A stretch of DNA of 64,000 bases from Flavonifractor sp. AGMB03687 (GCF_017811815.1 NZ_JADKZI010000010.1:1-64000); one strand, 5' to 3'. Positions 1 through 8,004 are shown, counted from the first letter of the stretch. Numbers and translations: made by a program. The notes: generated from the letters alone by a model not told the origin.

Positions 1-219
1 CGGCTGCGGCAGCATCGTCCACGATGGAAGCCAAAGGCTCCCATCATGCCCGACGCTCTGATTAACTAATTTCTACTGTGCAGGTGTCCAACTTGCACTT
101 GCAATTTTCGGTTGAATTTAAATCAGGTGTTGAAATAGATATTGAGATATAGGATATCAGAAATGGCGACCAAATGAGAGGTGTTACTTCCTTGATTGGT
201 GGCTTTTCTTATTTACGGA

Positions 220-248
220 TTGACTTTGACTGTGAATATACGTATAAT
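220..248 (+). promoter_or_regulatory. Sigma-A type promoter, target gene lost
   Basis: TTGACT (220-225), a 17-base spacer and TATAAT (243-248). It points into the IS. No start codon follows before the IS end at 313. Confidence 0.5.
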
Positions 249-275
249 AATATCAACAATGTTGTTGATATTATT
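246..275. repeat. 13-bp inverted repeat over the -10 box
   Basis: Arms AATAATATCAACA (246-258) and TGTTGATATTATT (263-275) match perfectly around a 4-base loop. The left arm overlaps the -10 box, so this could be an operator; it is too AT-rich and lacks a T-run as a strong terminator. Confidence 0.5.
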
Positions 276-312
276 ATTAATAAGGAGTGGACAACAGCCT
301 GCGTCAAGTATT

Positions 313-1625
313 GTTCGCAAAAAGGGTTCCTGTAAAATAAGAAGTTAAGCTGCCGGTCGCAACAGCGCCTGAACAGATTGTTCACTGAGGTATGCCCTGG
401 AGGCAGACCAATCTTCTGCATATTCCATAAGATATGTGGTGACCAGTCTGGTGTAGGCATCTGCACTGGGGAATATCCCTACGACACCAGTACGGCGGCG
501 AATCTCCCGATTCAGCCGTTCTAGCACATTGGTGGAAGAAATCTTTCTTGCGTCCAACTGCGGGAAGGCATAAAACGCCAGTGAATCCTCTAATCCATCC
601 TGCAGGCAACGAACAGCTTTGGGAAACCGGCGCTCGTACTGCCGGCAGATTTCCTCAGCCAGTTTGCGAGCCTGTTCCTGGGTGGGGGCCAGCCAGATGG
701 TTTTGAGGCTCTGAGCAAAGATATCTTTGTCCTTGTGAGGAATATGTGCCAGAATATTTCGCATGAAATGTACCTTACACCGTTGCCAACTTGCTCCCGG
801 GAAGCCTTTGCGGATCGCTGCAACAAGTCCGGCGTGTGCATCTGAAACCACCAATCTAGGTGTACAAAGTCCTCGTTCCTGCAATCCTCGGAAAAGTTGA
901 AGATAGGATTCTTCCGACTCTTCCAACATGGGTTCTATTGCCAGAATGTCTCGCTGTCCGTGTTCATCTACACCACAGACCACCAGTATTGCCATACTTA
1001 CAATTCTGCCGTCCATACGAACTTTTTCGTACAGAGCATCCACCCACAAAATGGGATAACTGCTTTGGGAAAGAGAGCGGCTACGGAAAGCATTTACCTG
1101 GTCGTTCAAGCCTTTTGTCATCTCACTGACCTGGCTGCGGGACAGGCTTTCAATCCCAAGGCTCTTGGCCAGTTTTTCCATCTTACGAGTGGATACGCCC
1201 TGTACAAATGCCTCCTGCACCACCTCAATCAGTGCCGCCTCACTGCGTTTGCGTTCCGTAACAAAGAACGGAATGTAGCCCCCATGCCGTACCTTCGGCA
1301 CCATGAGATACATGGTCCCCATCCGGGTATCCAGTCTGCGAGGCCGGTAGCCACAGCGATATCCGCTGCGGCTTTCGGCACGCTCGCTTTTCTCCGCTCC
1401 CAGCTGCTGGCTTACTTCAGCTTCCATGAGCTGGCTGCACAGCCATTCCAGCATACTCAGCATGGGATCCGGCTGTGCCACGCATTGCAGTAGCAATTCG
1501 GTCAGATTTGTGGTATGATTCTTTTGAGCCATTAGGTTTTTCTCCTTTGTATTGTGATTGTCTGGACAACTTTCATTTTACAGGAGCCCTAATGGCTTGT
1601 CTATTTCTTATTTAATTTTGCGAAC
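313..1625. mobile_element. IS256-family insertion sequence
   Basis: A transposase gene is bracketed by inverted ends. GTTCGCAAAA occurs at 313-322 and, inverted, at 1616-1625. Just inside are AGGGTTCCTGTAAAAT (323-338) and the complement of AGGGCTCCTGTAAAAT (1575-1590), 15 of 16 identical. The right end carries about 25 extra bases between the outer and inner repeats. No 8-9 bp target duplication is evident outside 313 and 1625, so the copy may have been involved in a rearrangement or the true ends may differ by a few bases. Confidence 0.75.
345..1532 (-). CDS. IS256-family (Mutator-type) transposase
   Basis: A DDE transposase of 395 residues, the usual length for IS256/MULE-type enzymes. 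It cuts and joins the ends of its own element. The N-terminal part has the family pattern of a Cys/Arg-rich segment with GYR repeats (about residues 55-68). The catalytic acidic residues fit the WVDALYEKVR motif (first Asp, about 165), VVSDAHAGL (second Asp, about 231) and STNVLERLNREIRRR (Glu, about 339). The reading frame is intact, so the element may be active. The start is the ATG at 1532, preceded on the minus strand by an AAAGGAG-like ribosome site. Confidence 0.9.
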   Translation of the reverse strand: MAQKNHTTNLTELLLQCVAQPDPMLSMLEWLCSQLMEAEVSQQLGAEKSERAESRSGYRCGYRPRRLDTRMGTMYLMVPKVRHGGYIPFFVTERKRSEAALIEVVQEAFVQGVSTRKMEKLAKSLGIESLSRSQVSEMTKGLNDQVNAFRSRSLSQSSYPILWVDALYEKVRMDGRIVSMAILVVCGVDEHGQRDILAIEPMLEESEESYLQLFRGLQERGLCTPRLVVSDAHAGLVAAIRKGFPGASWQRCKVHFMRNILAHIPHKDKDIFAQSLKTIWLAPTQEQARKLAEEICRQYERRFPKAVRCLQDGLEDSLAFYAFPQLDARKISSTNVLERLNREIRRRTGVVGIFPSADAYTRLVTTYLMEYAEDWSASRAYLSEQSVQALLRPAA

Positions 1626-1648
1626 TCGATTATACGCTATCGGACAAC

Positions 1649-2464
1649 ATGATTGATGTAAATGAGCTATTGGAAGAAGCTATTAGAGAAACTGAAAATC
1701 TAAATGATGGCGAAGTTTTTCTTGTTAAAGATTTATTCAAGGGATATGATGATAATATATTTTTTCAAAAATACAGTCAAATGAGTCGCTCGCAGAAAGG
1801 ACTGGCTGGTGCGGGAGAATGGGAGACTTTGAAAAAGATGCTACCTGATTTTAAGGGTAAGCGTGTGCTTGATTTAGGATGCGGCTATGGATGGCACTGT
1901 ATATATGCGATGGAAAACGGTGCTTCCTCTGTAGTAGGTGTTGATATTTCTCATAAAATGCTCGAAGTAGCAAAAGGAAAAACCCATTTTCCACAGATTG
2001 AATATGAATGCTGTGCCATAGAAGATGTGGATTTCCCAGAGGAGAGCTTTGATGTAATACTAAGTTCGCTTGCGTTTCATTATGTAGCAGACTATGAGAA
2101 TTTAATAAAAAAGATATATAGGATGCTGAAGGCTGGTGGCAATTTAGTTTTTACAGTTGAACATCCTGTTTTTACTGCTCATGGAACACAAGACTGGTAT
2201 TATAACGAAAAAGGAGAAATACTGCATTTCCCGGTGGACAATTATTATTATGAGGGCAAACGGACAGCTATGTTTTTGGAAGAAAAGGTTACAAAATATC
2301 ATAGAACACTGACCACATATCTAAATACACTGCTTTCAAATAGTTTTATAATAAATCAGATTGTGGAGCCACAGCCGCCAGAGAACATGATGGATATTCC
2401 GGGGATGGCGGATGAAATGCGACGCCCAATGATGCTGATTGTATCGGCAAAAAAGAAGATGTAA
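1649..2464 (+). CDS. Class I SAM-dependent methyltransferase with extraneous N-terminus
   Basis: 271 residues. The Rossmann motif I VLDLGCGYGWHC (about 75-86), an acidic residue at VVGVDIS (about 96-102) and the downstream LSSLAFHYVADYENL motif identify a small-molecule-type methyltransferase; its substrate is unknown. The first ~33 residues do not look like this family, whose members usually begin near the YDDNIFFQKYSQM segment (about residue 33). They resemble the start of a short DUF1413-type protein often found in the same resistance clusters, so the gene may be an in-frame fusion. It sits directly downstream of the IS and upstream of ant(6)-Ia, where such a gene is often found. Confidence 0.8.
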   Translation: MIDVNELLEEAIRETENLNDGEVFLVKDLFKGYDDNIFFQKYSQMSRSQKGLAGAGEWETLKKMLPDFKGKRVLDLGCGYGWHCIYAMENGASSVVGVDISHKMLEVAKGKTHFPQIEYECCAIEDVDFPEESFDVILSSLAFHYVADYENLIKKIYRMLKAGGNLVFTVEHPVFTAHGTQDWYYNEKGEILHFPVDNYYYEGKRTAMFLEEKVTKYHRTLTTYLNTLLSNSFIINQIVEPQPPENMMDIPGMADEMRRPMMLIVSAKKKM

Positions 2465-2496
2465 TAATATAGAAAAAATAAACGAGGAGTATGTAA

Positions 2497-3405
2497 ATGA
2501 GATCAGAAAAAGAAATGATGGATTTAGTACTTTCTTTAGCAGAACAGGATGAACGTATTCGAATTGTGACCCTTGAGGGGTCACGCGCAAATATTAATAT
2601 ACCTAAAGATGAATTTCAGGATTATGATATTACATATTTTGTAAGTGATATAGAACCGTTTATATCTAATGATGACTGGCTTAATCAATTTGGGAATATA
2701 ATAATGATGCAAAAGCCGGAGGATATGGAATTATTCCCACCTGAAGAAAAGGGATTTTCCTATCTTATGCTATTTGATGATTACAATAAAATTGATCTTA
2801 CCTTATTGCCCTTGGAAGAGTTAGATAATTACCTAAAGGGCGATAAATTAATAAAGGTTCTAATTGATAAAGATTGTAGAATTAAAAGGGACATAGTTCC
2901 GACTGATATAGATTATCATGTAAGAAAGCCAAGCGCAAGGGAGTATGATGATTGCTGCAATGAATTTTGGAATGTAACACCTTATGTTATTAAAGGATTG
3001 TGCCGTAAGGAAATTTTATTTGCTATTGATCATTTTAATCAGATTGTTCGCCATGAGCTGCTGAGAATGATATCATGGAAGGTCGGCATCGAAACAGGCT
3101 TTAAATTAAGTGTAGGCAAGAACTATAAGTTTATTGAAAGGTATATATCCGAGGATTTGTGGGAGAAACTTTTGTCCACCTACCGGATGGATTCCTATGA
3201 AAACATATGGGAAGCATTATTTCTATGCCATCAATTGTTCAGGGCGGTATCCGGTGAGGTGGCGGAAAGGCTTCATTATGCCTATCCGGAGTATGATAGG
3301 AATATAACAAAATATACCAGGGACATGTATAAAAAATACACTGGTAAAACCGGCTGCCTGGATAGCACATATGCCGCTGATATAGAAGAGAGGCGGGAAC
3401 AGTGA
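2497..3405 (+). CDS. ant(6)-Ia (aadE): Aminoglycoside 6-nucleotidyltransferase ANT(6)-Ia
   Basis: 302 residues, full length for the family. ANT(6) enzymes adenylylate the 6-hydroxyl of streptomycin. The nucleotidyltransferase core is seen in EGSRANINIPKDEFQDYDIT (about residues 28-47), which holds the GSR and D-x-D-type metal-binding residues, and the rest of the protein matches what I know of the aadE/ant(6)-Ia product. A ribosome site (ACGAGGAG) precedes the ATG. It overlaps sat4 by four bases, so the two are probably translated together. Codon use is AT-rich, unlike the host, as expected for this mobile cluster. Confidence 0.95.
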   Translation: MRSEKEMMDLVLSLAEQDERIRIVTLEGSRANINIPKDEFQDYDITYFVSDIEPFISNDDWLNQFGNIIMMQKPEDMELFPPEEKGFSYLMLFDDYNKIDLTLLPLEELDNYLKGDKLIKVLIDKDCRIKRDIVPTDIDYHVRKPSAREYDDCCNEFWNVTPYVIKGLCRKEILFAIDHFNQIVRHELLRMISWKVGIETGFKLSVGKNYKFIERYISEDLWEKLLSTYRMDSYENIWEALFLCHQLFRAVSGEVAERLHYAYPEYDRNITKYTRDMYKKYTGKTGCLDSTYAADIEERREQ

Positions 3406-3944
3406 TTACAGAAATGAAAGCAGGGCACCTGAAAGATATCGATAAACCCAGCGAACCATTTGAGGTGATAGGTAAGATTATACCGAGGTATGAAAACGAG
3501 AATTGGACCTTTACAGAATTACTCTATGAAGCGCCATATTTAAAAAGCTACCAAGACGAAGAGGATGAAGAGGATGAGGAGGCAGATTGCCTTGAATATA
3601 TTGACAATACTGATAAGATAATATATCTTTACTACCAAGACGATAAATGCGTCGGAAAAGTTAAACTGCGAAAAAATTGGAACCGGTACGCTTATATAGA
3701 AGATATCGCCGTATGTAAGGATTTCAGGGGGCAAGGCATAGGCAGCGCGCTTATCAATATATCTATAGAATGGGCAAAGCATAAAAACTTGCATGGACTA
3801 ATGCTTGAAACCCAGGACAATAACCTTATAGCTTGTAAATTCTATCATAATTGTGGTTTCAAAATCGGCTCCGTCGATACTATGTTATACGCCAACTTTG
3901 AAAACAACTTTGAAAAAGCTGTTTTCTGGTATTTAAGGTTTTAG
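3402..3944 (+). CDS. sat4: Streptothricin N-acetyltransferase Sat4
   Basis: 180 residues, full length. A GNAT-fold enzyme that acetylates streptothricin (nourseothricin). The acetyl-CoA motif is visible in IAVCKDFRGQGIGSALI (about residues 103-119), followed by the family motif around residues 130-150. The acidic stretch near residues 50-60 is typical of this allele. It starts at GTG 3402, overlapping the ant(6) stop, and lies in the order ant(6)-sat4-aph(3')-III known from Tn5405-type clusters of staphylococci, enterococci and Campylobacter. Confidence 0.95.
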   Translation: MITEMKAGHLKDIDKPSEPFEVIGKIIPRYENENWTFTELLYEAPYLKSYQDEEDEEDEEADCLEYIDNTDKIIYLYYQDDKCVGKVKLRKNWNRYAYIEDIAVCKDFRGQGIGSALINISIEWAKHKNLHGLMLETQDNNLIACKFYHNCGFKIGSVDTMLYANFENNFEKAVFWYLRF

Positions 3945-4036
3945 AATGCAAGGAACAGTGAATTGGAGTTCGTCTTGTTATAATTAGCTTCTTGGGGTAT
4001 CTTTAAATACTGTAGAAAAGAGGAAGGAAATAATAA

Positions 4037-4831
4037 ATGGCTAAAATGAGAATATCACCGGAATTGAAAAAACTGATCGAAAAATACCGCTGCGTAAAAG
4101 ATACGGAAGGAATGTCTCCTGCTAAGGTATATAAGCTGGTGGGAGAAAATGAAAACCTATATTTAAAAATGACGGACAGCCGGTATAAAGGGACCACCTA
4201 TGATGTGGAACGGGAAAAGGACATGATGCTATGGCTGGAAGGAAAGCTGCCTGTTCCAAAGGTCCTGCACTTTGAACGGCATGATGGCTGGAGCAATCTG
4301 CTCATGAGTGAGGCCGATGGCGTCCTTTGCTCGGAAGAGTATGAAGATGAACAAAGCCCTGAAAAGATTATCGAGCTGTATGCGGAGTGCATCAGGCTCT
4401 TTCACTCCATCGACATATCGGATTGTCCCTATACGAATAGCTTAGACAGCCGCTTAGCCGAATTGGATTACTTACTGAATAACGATCTGGCCGATGTGGA
4501 TTGCGAAAACTGGGAAGAAGACACTCCATTTAAAGATCCGCGCGAGCTGTATGATTTTTTAAAGACGGAAAAGCCCGAAGAGGAACTTGTCTTTTCCCAC
4601 GGCGACCTGGGAGACAGCAACATCTTTGTGAAAGATGGCAAAGTAAGTGGCTTTATTGATCTTGGGAGAAGCGGCAGGGCGGACAAGTGGTATGACATTG
4701 CCTTCTGCGTCCGGTCGATCAGGGAGGATATCGGGGAAGAACAGTATGTCGAGCTATTTTTTGACTTACTGGGGATCAAGCCTGATTGGGAGAAAATAAA
4801 ATATTATATTTTACTGGATGAATTGTTTTAG
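4037..4831 (+). CDS. aph(3')-IIIa (aphA-3): Aminoglycoside 3'-phosphotransferase APH(3')-IIIa
   Basis: 264 residues, full length. A kinase-fold enzyme that phosphorylates the 3'-hydroxyl of kanamycin, neomycin and related drugs. The catalytic loop HGDLGDSNIF (about residues 188-197) gives the base Asp and metal-binding Asn; GFIDLGRSGRADKWYD (about 205-220) supplies the second metal-binding Asp. A ribosome site AGAGGAAGG lies before the ATG. A 92-base gap separates it from sat4. No damage is visible, so resistance should be functional. Confidence 0.97.
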   Translation: MAKMRISPELKKLIEKYRCVKDTEGMSPAKVYKLVGENENLYLKMTDSRYKGTTYDVEREKDMMLWLEGKLPVPKVLHFERHDGWSNLLMSEADGVLCSEEYEDEQSPEKIIELYAECIRLFHSIDISDCPYTNSLDSRLAELDYLLNNDLADVDCENWEEDTPFKDPRELYDFLKTEKPEEELVFSHGDLGDSNIFVKDGKVSGFIDLGRSGRADKWYDIAFCVRSIREDIGEEQYVELFFDLLGIKPDWEKIKYYILLDELF

Positions 4832-4840
4832 TACCTAGAT

Positions 4841-4885
4841 TTAGATGTCTAAAAAGCTTTAACTACAAGCTTTTTAGACATCTAA
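4841..4885 (+). terminator. Strong hairpin after aph(3')-IIIa
   Basis: Perfect 19-bp arms TTAGATGTCTAAAAAGCTT (4841-4859) and AAGCTTTTTAGACATCTAA (4867-4885) with a 7-base loop. It lies 9 bases after the stop. The AT-rich stem and short T-rich tail make it an ordinary candidate terminator of the resistance operon. Confidence 0.7.
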
Positions 4886-5106
4886 TCTTTTCTGAAGTAC
4901 ATCCGCAACTGTCCATACTCTGATGTTTTATATCTTTTCTAAAAGTTCGCTAGATAGAGTTCTATATTAGAGATGTAAAGAGTTTTGGTGAAGAGGTTTG
5001 TGAGTATGGCTTTTATAACCAGGGTGCAATGAGAAGCACTAACAGCAGCTAGCTTAAGAACGCATAGGATATACTTTTTATGGAAGTCACAGAGGAGGAA
5101 TAAAAT

Positions 5107-6059
5107 TTGAACAGGATTAACAGAGTAACCTCTATTCTTATTCAGCTGCAATCAAAAAAAATAATTCCTGCCAAAGAAATTGCACAGCGATTTAATATAA
5201 GCTTAAGGACAGTTTACAGAGATATCCGGACACTTGAAGAAGCCGGAATACCAATTGGATCTGAGGCCGGAAAAGGATATTTTCTTGTAGAGGGCTTCCT
5301 ACTTCCGCCGGTAATGTTTACAGCGGCGGAAGTGGGTGCATTGATTACAGCAGGGAAATTTTTAAATTGCCATGGAGATGAATCATTTATAAAGGATTTT
5401 GATTCAGCTATGTATAAAATCAAATCTATTTTGAAGCATGGTGAAAAAAACTATGCACAGGAGTTGGAGAACAGTATTAACGTGTACAGCACATCTGGAC
5501 AGAAAAATACATTGGCGGATAACGTTATTGCAGCAATTCAGACTGCAATCTGCAATAAAAGGGTAATATCAATTCAATATCCTGCATCAGGAGGGCAAGA
5601 ACCGGAAAGCAGAATGATAGAGCCTATATCACTGGGGTTTTATGAACAGAACTGGTACTTAATCGGTTTTGCAGGCTAAGAAATGAATATAGGAATTTTC
5701 GTGTGGATCGGATTAAAAGCATTTGCATAGAAGAAGAGCTCTGTCAAAGCCATGATGGCTCTTTGGAACAAATATTAAAACAAATGCTTTCATATAAAAA
5801 ACTATATAATGTAATTCTTAGAGCTGAAAAAGGGGAGACATACAATTCTATCAAGAACAGGTATTCTCTCGGCTTCCTTGAAGAAACCGATTTGGGAAGT
5901 AAAATGGAAATCGAATTCCAGACAGATTCCTTTGAGATATTGAGCAAGCAGCTGATTGAATATGGATCAGGCATTGAAATAGTCCAACCTGATGAATTAA
6001 AATGCATAACCCGTAAACACCTGGCACAAATTACGAATCACTGCCTAAACTTGATTTAG
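5107..6059 (+). pseudogene. YafY-type HTH/WYL-domain regulator, frameshifted
   Basis: Two adjoining reading frames together make one regulator of about 317 residues. The first (from TTG 5107, with AGAGGAGG upstream) has an HTH_11-type domain with FNISLRTVYRDIRTLEEAG (about residues 30-48) and a WYL-type region ending in QNWYLIGF. The second frame (to 6059) completes the WYL C-terminal part. Reading is restored if one T is added to the T-run at 5667-5670, giving a natural continuation ...YLIGFCRLRNEYRNFRVDRI. The gene is therefore probably inactivated by a one-base deletion, unless this is a sequencing error. It is the likely former regulator of the next gene. Confidence 0.85.
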
Positions 6060-6109
6060 AGAAAGCGATTGGTCTGTTATGTATTTTTTGTAAGGTTTCA
6101 TATCCCCTG

Positions 6110-6138
6110 CTGACATACAGCTGTCAGTGTATTATGAT
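6110..6138 (+). promoter_or_regulatory. Promoter with palindromic operator over the -35 box
   Basis: CTGACA (6110-6115, -35), 17-base spacer and TATGAT (6133-6138, -10). The palindrome CTGACA-N6-TGTCAG (6110-6127) covers the -35 box and much of the spacer. WYL/YafY regulators commonly bind such sites and control a neighbouring gene, so this is the probable operator of the broken regulator upstream. Confidence 0.65.
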
Positions 6139-6169
6139 ATTCTACTATCAAAAAGGAGGATTGAAAAAT

Positions 6170-6829
6170 ATGAAACCAAAGATAATTATGCACACACAAA
6201 TTAGCCTTGATGGCCGCATTAAAGGCTTTGATAATCCGGAAGTTTACTACCAGGTTGCCGGGGGAATTCATTCGGATGCGGTGCTGTTTGGGTCCAATAC
6301 TGTTTTTACTGCATTTGAAAAATATCCTGCTGAAACAGAGGCTGATTTTGAGAAAATCATAACAAGCCCGGAGGACCCCAGACCAATAGGAGTCATACCT
6401 GACAGCAGAGGTATCTTGAGAAGTCTTCATTGCTTAAGAAATCTTGGATATCTGAAGGAAATTGTCATTCTGGTATCAACTGCCACTCCGAAGGAATATT
6501 TGAATTATTTGGAGGAAAGGCATTACCCATATATTGTGTCAGGAAATGATCATGTGGACTATGAAAAAGCCTTTCAGATCCTGCATGAGCAATATGGGTG
6601 TAAATACATGCGGACAGACAGTGGCGGTGGATTAACCAACAAATTATTAGAAAACGGACTTATTGATGAAATCAGTCTTGTGATATCACCATGTTTTGTA
6701 GGTAATAAAGAAAAACAACTATTTGATAACCTTCTGTTATCTGAAAAAGTTAATTTGGAATTGCAGGGAACAGAGAATGCAGAACATGGCTGTCTGTCAT
6801 TGCGCTATGCTGTGAAAAATAAGGATTAG
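6170..6829 (+). CDS. Dihydrofolate reductase / RibD C-terminal-fold family protein
   Basis: 219 residues. The N-terminal IIMHTQISLDGRIKG strand-turn and the late YMRTDSGGGLTNKLLENGLIDEISLVISP segment are typical of RibD-C-type NADPH-dependent reductases. The family includes true pyrimidine reductases and many stand-alone proteins of unknown substrate; nothing here fixes the substrate. The start is ATG 6170, because AAAAGGAGGA (6151-6160) sits at the right distance. It follows a frameshifted WYL regulator and carries that regulator's probable operator, so it may now be expressed constitutively. Confidence 0.75.
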   Translation: MKPKIIMHTQISLDGRIKGFDNPEVYYQVAGGIHSDAVLFGSNTVFTAFEKYPAETEADFEKIITSPEDPRPIGVIPDSRGILRSLHCLRNLGYLKEIVILVSTATPKEYLNYLEERHYPYIVSGNDHVDYEKAFQILHEQYGCKYMRTDSGGGLTNKLLENGLIDEISLVISPCFVGNKEKQLFDNLLLSEKVNLELQGTENAEHGCLSLRYAVKNKD

Positions 6830-6968
6830 TGCAGCATACTTTAAAAAGTGTCTGTTGGGACAGTGTCCTAAAGGAAGCATAAGCTCATGGCTAGCGGCGG
6901 TGTTAAAGTAACGGCACTCGGCCCCAATATATAGTTGATATGCCCCTAAGCCTTTGAGGGCAAGGCGG

Positions 6969-7075
6969 TCAACCGCGCCTTTTCCGGTCCGCATACAGTC
7001 GTTCAATGAGGGTATCAAGCTCGGCAATGCGGCGGTGCTTCTCGGTGGTTCGTTTCTTCGCCGCCGTTTTCGGCT
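6969..7075 (-). pseudogene. Remnant of a large serine recombinase
   Basis: One minus-strand frame reads PKTAAKKRTTEKHRRIAELD followed by TLIERLYADRKRRG and a stop. The R-R-I-A-E-L-D-x-L-x-x-x-L-Y pattern is the helix typical of the zinc-ribbon/coiled-coil end of TnpX/TndX-type serine recombinases. Only about 34 codons survive. It marks an earlier mobile insertion that has decayed. The family call rests on this short motif only. Confidence 0.5.
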
Positions 7076-7179
7076 AATTCTAATTGATCCGAACTGTAAG
7101 GATAAGCAATTATCCGGGGCTAGTTAAGTATCTTAGAGAGGAAGATAAAGATAAGTAAACCAATTTTAAAGTTGTACCG

Positions 7180-7222
7180 AATAAAGCCTTCAAGAGGACA
7201 ACATGCTTTTGAAGGCTTTATT
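7180..7222. repeat. 14-bp inverted repeat
   Basis: AATAAAGCCTTCAA (7180-7193) and TTGAAGGCTTTATT (7209-7222), perfect arms with a 15-base loop. It could be a terminator or the end of a lost element; no gene ends immediately before it. Confidence 0.5.
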
Positions 7223-7479
7223 GCTTACAATTACTTGGATTGTAACGCAAAAGCAGGCACCAAATCAATGAAAAATAGCCTATCCAGGCGACTGTTTCAG
7301 AAATATGGGCTTCCGCCAAGGGGATACCAGTGGGGTGCGACATCTTTTTTGCCCACTCAAGGCATAAGCTCTTAGGAAATATGTATAGCTGCTTTTAGAT
7401 CGAAACCAATGGAGTAGACCGATTCTAGGCTGATAAATTATTTTGCAGTGAGATGTGCCAAGCTGAGGAATGCCCTCTA

Positions 7480-7746
7480 TTAAGCGGGGGTGTCTCCCTC
7501 GTTCAGAGGACCAGGCAGCGGGGTAAAGTTCAGGACACATGCGTCAGCAACGCAGCCGTTCAGGGGGCAGGCGTTAACCGCGCAACCAGCGGCACCACAA
7601 CCATCGACACCACATACATTGGCGGCGCAGGCCACGGCAACACAGGCATTAGCGGCACACCCTACATCGGCAATACAGCCTGCATCAGCAGCACAGCCGA
7701 GAGGAGTAGCGTTACCGTATCCATTTCCGATATATTCAGCACTCAT
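7480..7746 (-). CDS. Cys-rich repeat peptide, putative RiPP precursor
   Basis: 88 residues starting at ATG 7746, chosen because AGGAG (complement of 7755-7759) lies 8 bases upstream. The N-terminal part, MSAEYIGNGYGNATPLG, has no Cys. Eleven Cys follow at residues 18, 24, 30, 35, 40, 45, 50, 55, 60, 65 and 70: two spacings of six, then eight of exactly five. Units read C-A-A-N-A, C-G-V-D-G, C-A-V-N-A, C-P-L-N-G, C-V-A-D-A, so most Cys are followed at +3 by Asn or Asp. A Cys-free, Pro-rich tail ends the chain. Regular Cys with small residues suggests a leader-plus-core peptide for thioether or disulfide formation. I do not recognise the family, and no modifying enzyme or exporter lies in the window. 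Confidence 0.65.
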   Translation of the reverse strand: MSAEYIGNGYGNATPLGCAADAGCIADVGCAANACVAVACAANVCGVDGCGAAGCAVNACPLNGCVADACVLNFTPLPGPLNEGDTPA

Positions 7747-7761
7747 TCTTTTCACTCCTAC

Positions 7762-7776
7762 TCAAAATGATTCTCA
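7762..7776 (-). promoter_or_regulatory. Fur-like box upstream of the Cys-rich peptide
   Basis: On the minus strand TGAGAATCATTTTGA matches the Fur consensus TGATAATNATTATCA at 11 of the 14 specified positions. It lies just upstream of the ribosome site of the peptide gene, between it and any promoter, so iron-dependent repression is possible. Short match; moderate evidence only. Confidence 0.4.
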
Positions 7777-7857
7777 TTACAGAGAATCTGATGAACATAC
7801 AGAAAGCAGCTATACATATTATTTCCAGCCACTGTATTACAGCAAATCCTCTGTAAC

Positions 7858-7911
7858 TATAAAGGAATATTACGCTAAGCGATATAACGGTTAGCGATAT
7901 ATCCTTTTATA
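7858..7911. repeat. Long imperfect palindrome
   Basis: TATAAAGGAATATTACGCTAA (7858-7878) pairs with TTAGCGATATATCCTTTTATA (7891-7911) at 17 of 21 positions around 12 bases. It lies between the Cys-rich peptide gene and the divergent PadR gene. It may be an operator, a transcription terminator or the tip of a lost element; nothing else between 7777 and 8004 is recognisable. Confidence 0.45.
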
Positions 7912-8004
7912 GAAGTATACAAAAAACATGGTAAAAAATCAATAGGTTACATATAATTATACCATTTTCAAAACTCAAAAATTGAATTGGAGTATGTTGA
8001 ATGC

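Larger units (their letters stand above)
1..312. other. Left flank without a recognised intact gene
   Basis: Bases 1-69 read open on the plus strand and end at TAA; they could be the 3' tail of a gene entering from the left, but the 22 residues are not recognisable. Bases 70-210 show nothing. A promoter and palindrome follow (separate entries), then an AAGGAG ribosome-site-like string near 281, after which the IS begins. The gene once driven by that promoter appears to have been lost at the IS boundary. Confidence 0.4.
6830..7479. other. Scar zone without intact genes
   Basis: About 650 bases with no convincing complete gene. It contains a recombinase remnant at 6969-7075 and a 14-bp inverted repeat at 7180-7222 (separate entries). 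A 67-codon open frame at 7172-7375 spans the hairpin and has no ribosome site or familiar sequence. Confidence 0.6.

Noticed and set aside
7172-7375. 67-codon plus-strand ORF
   Set aside because: Spans an inverted repeat, lacks a ribosome site and resembles nothing known.
7453-7894. Plus-strand Thr/Ala-rich frames over the Cys-rich peptide gene
   Set aside because: They are the complements of the peptide's repeats; only the minus frame has a ribosome site and an ordered Cys pattern.
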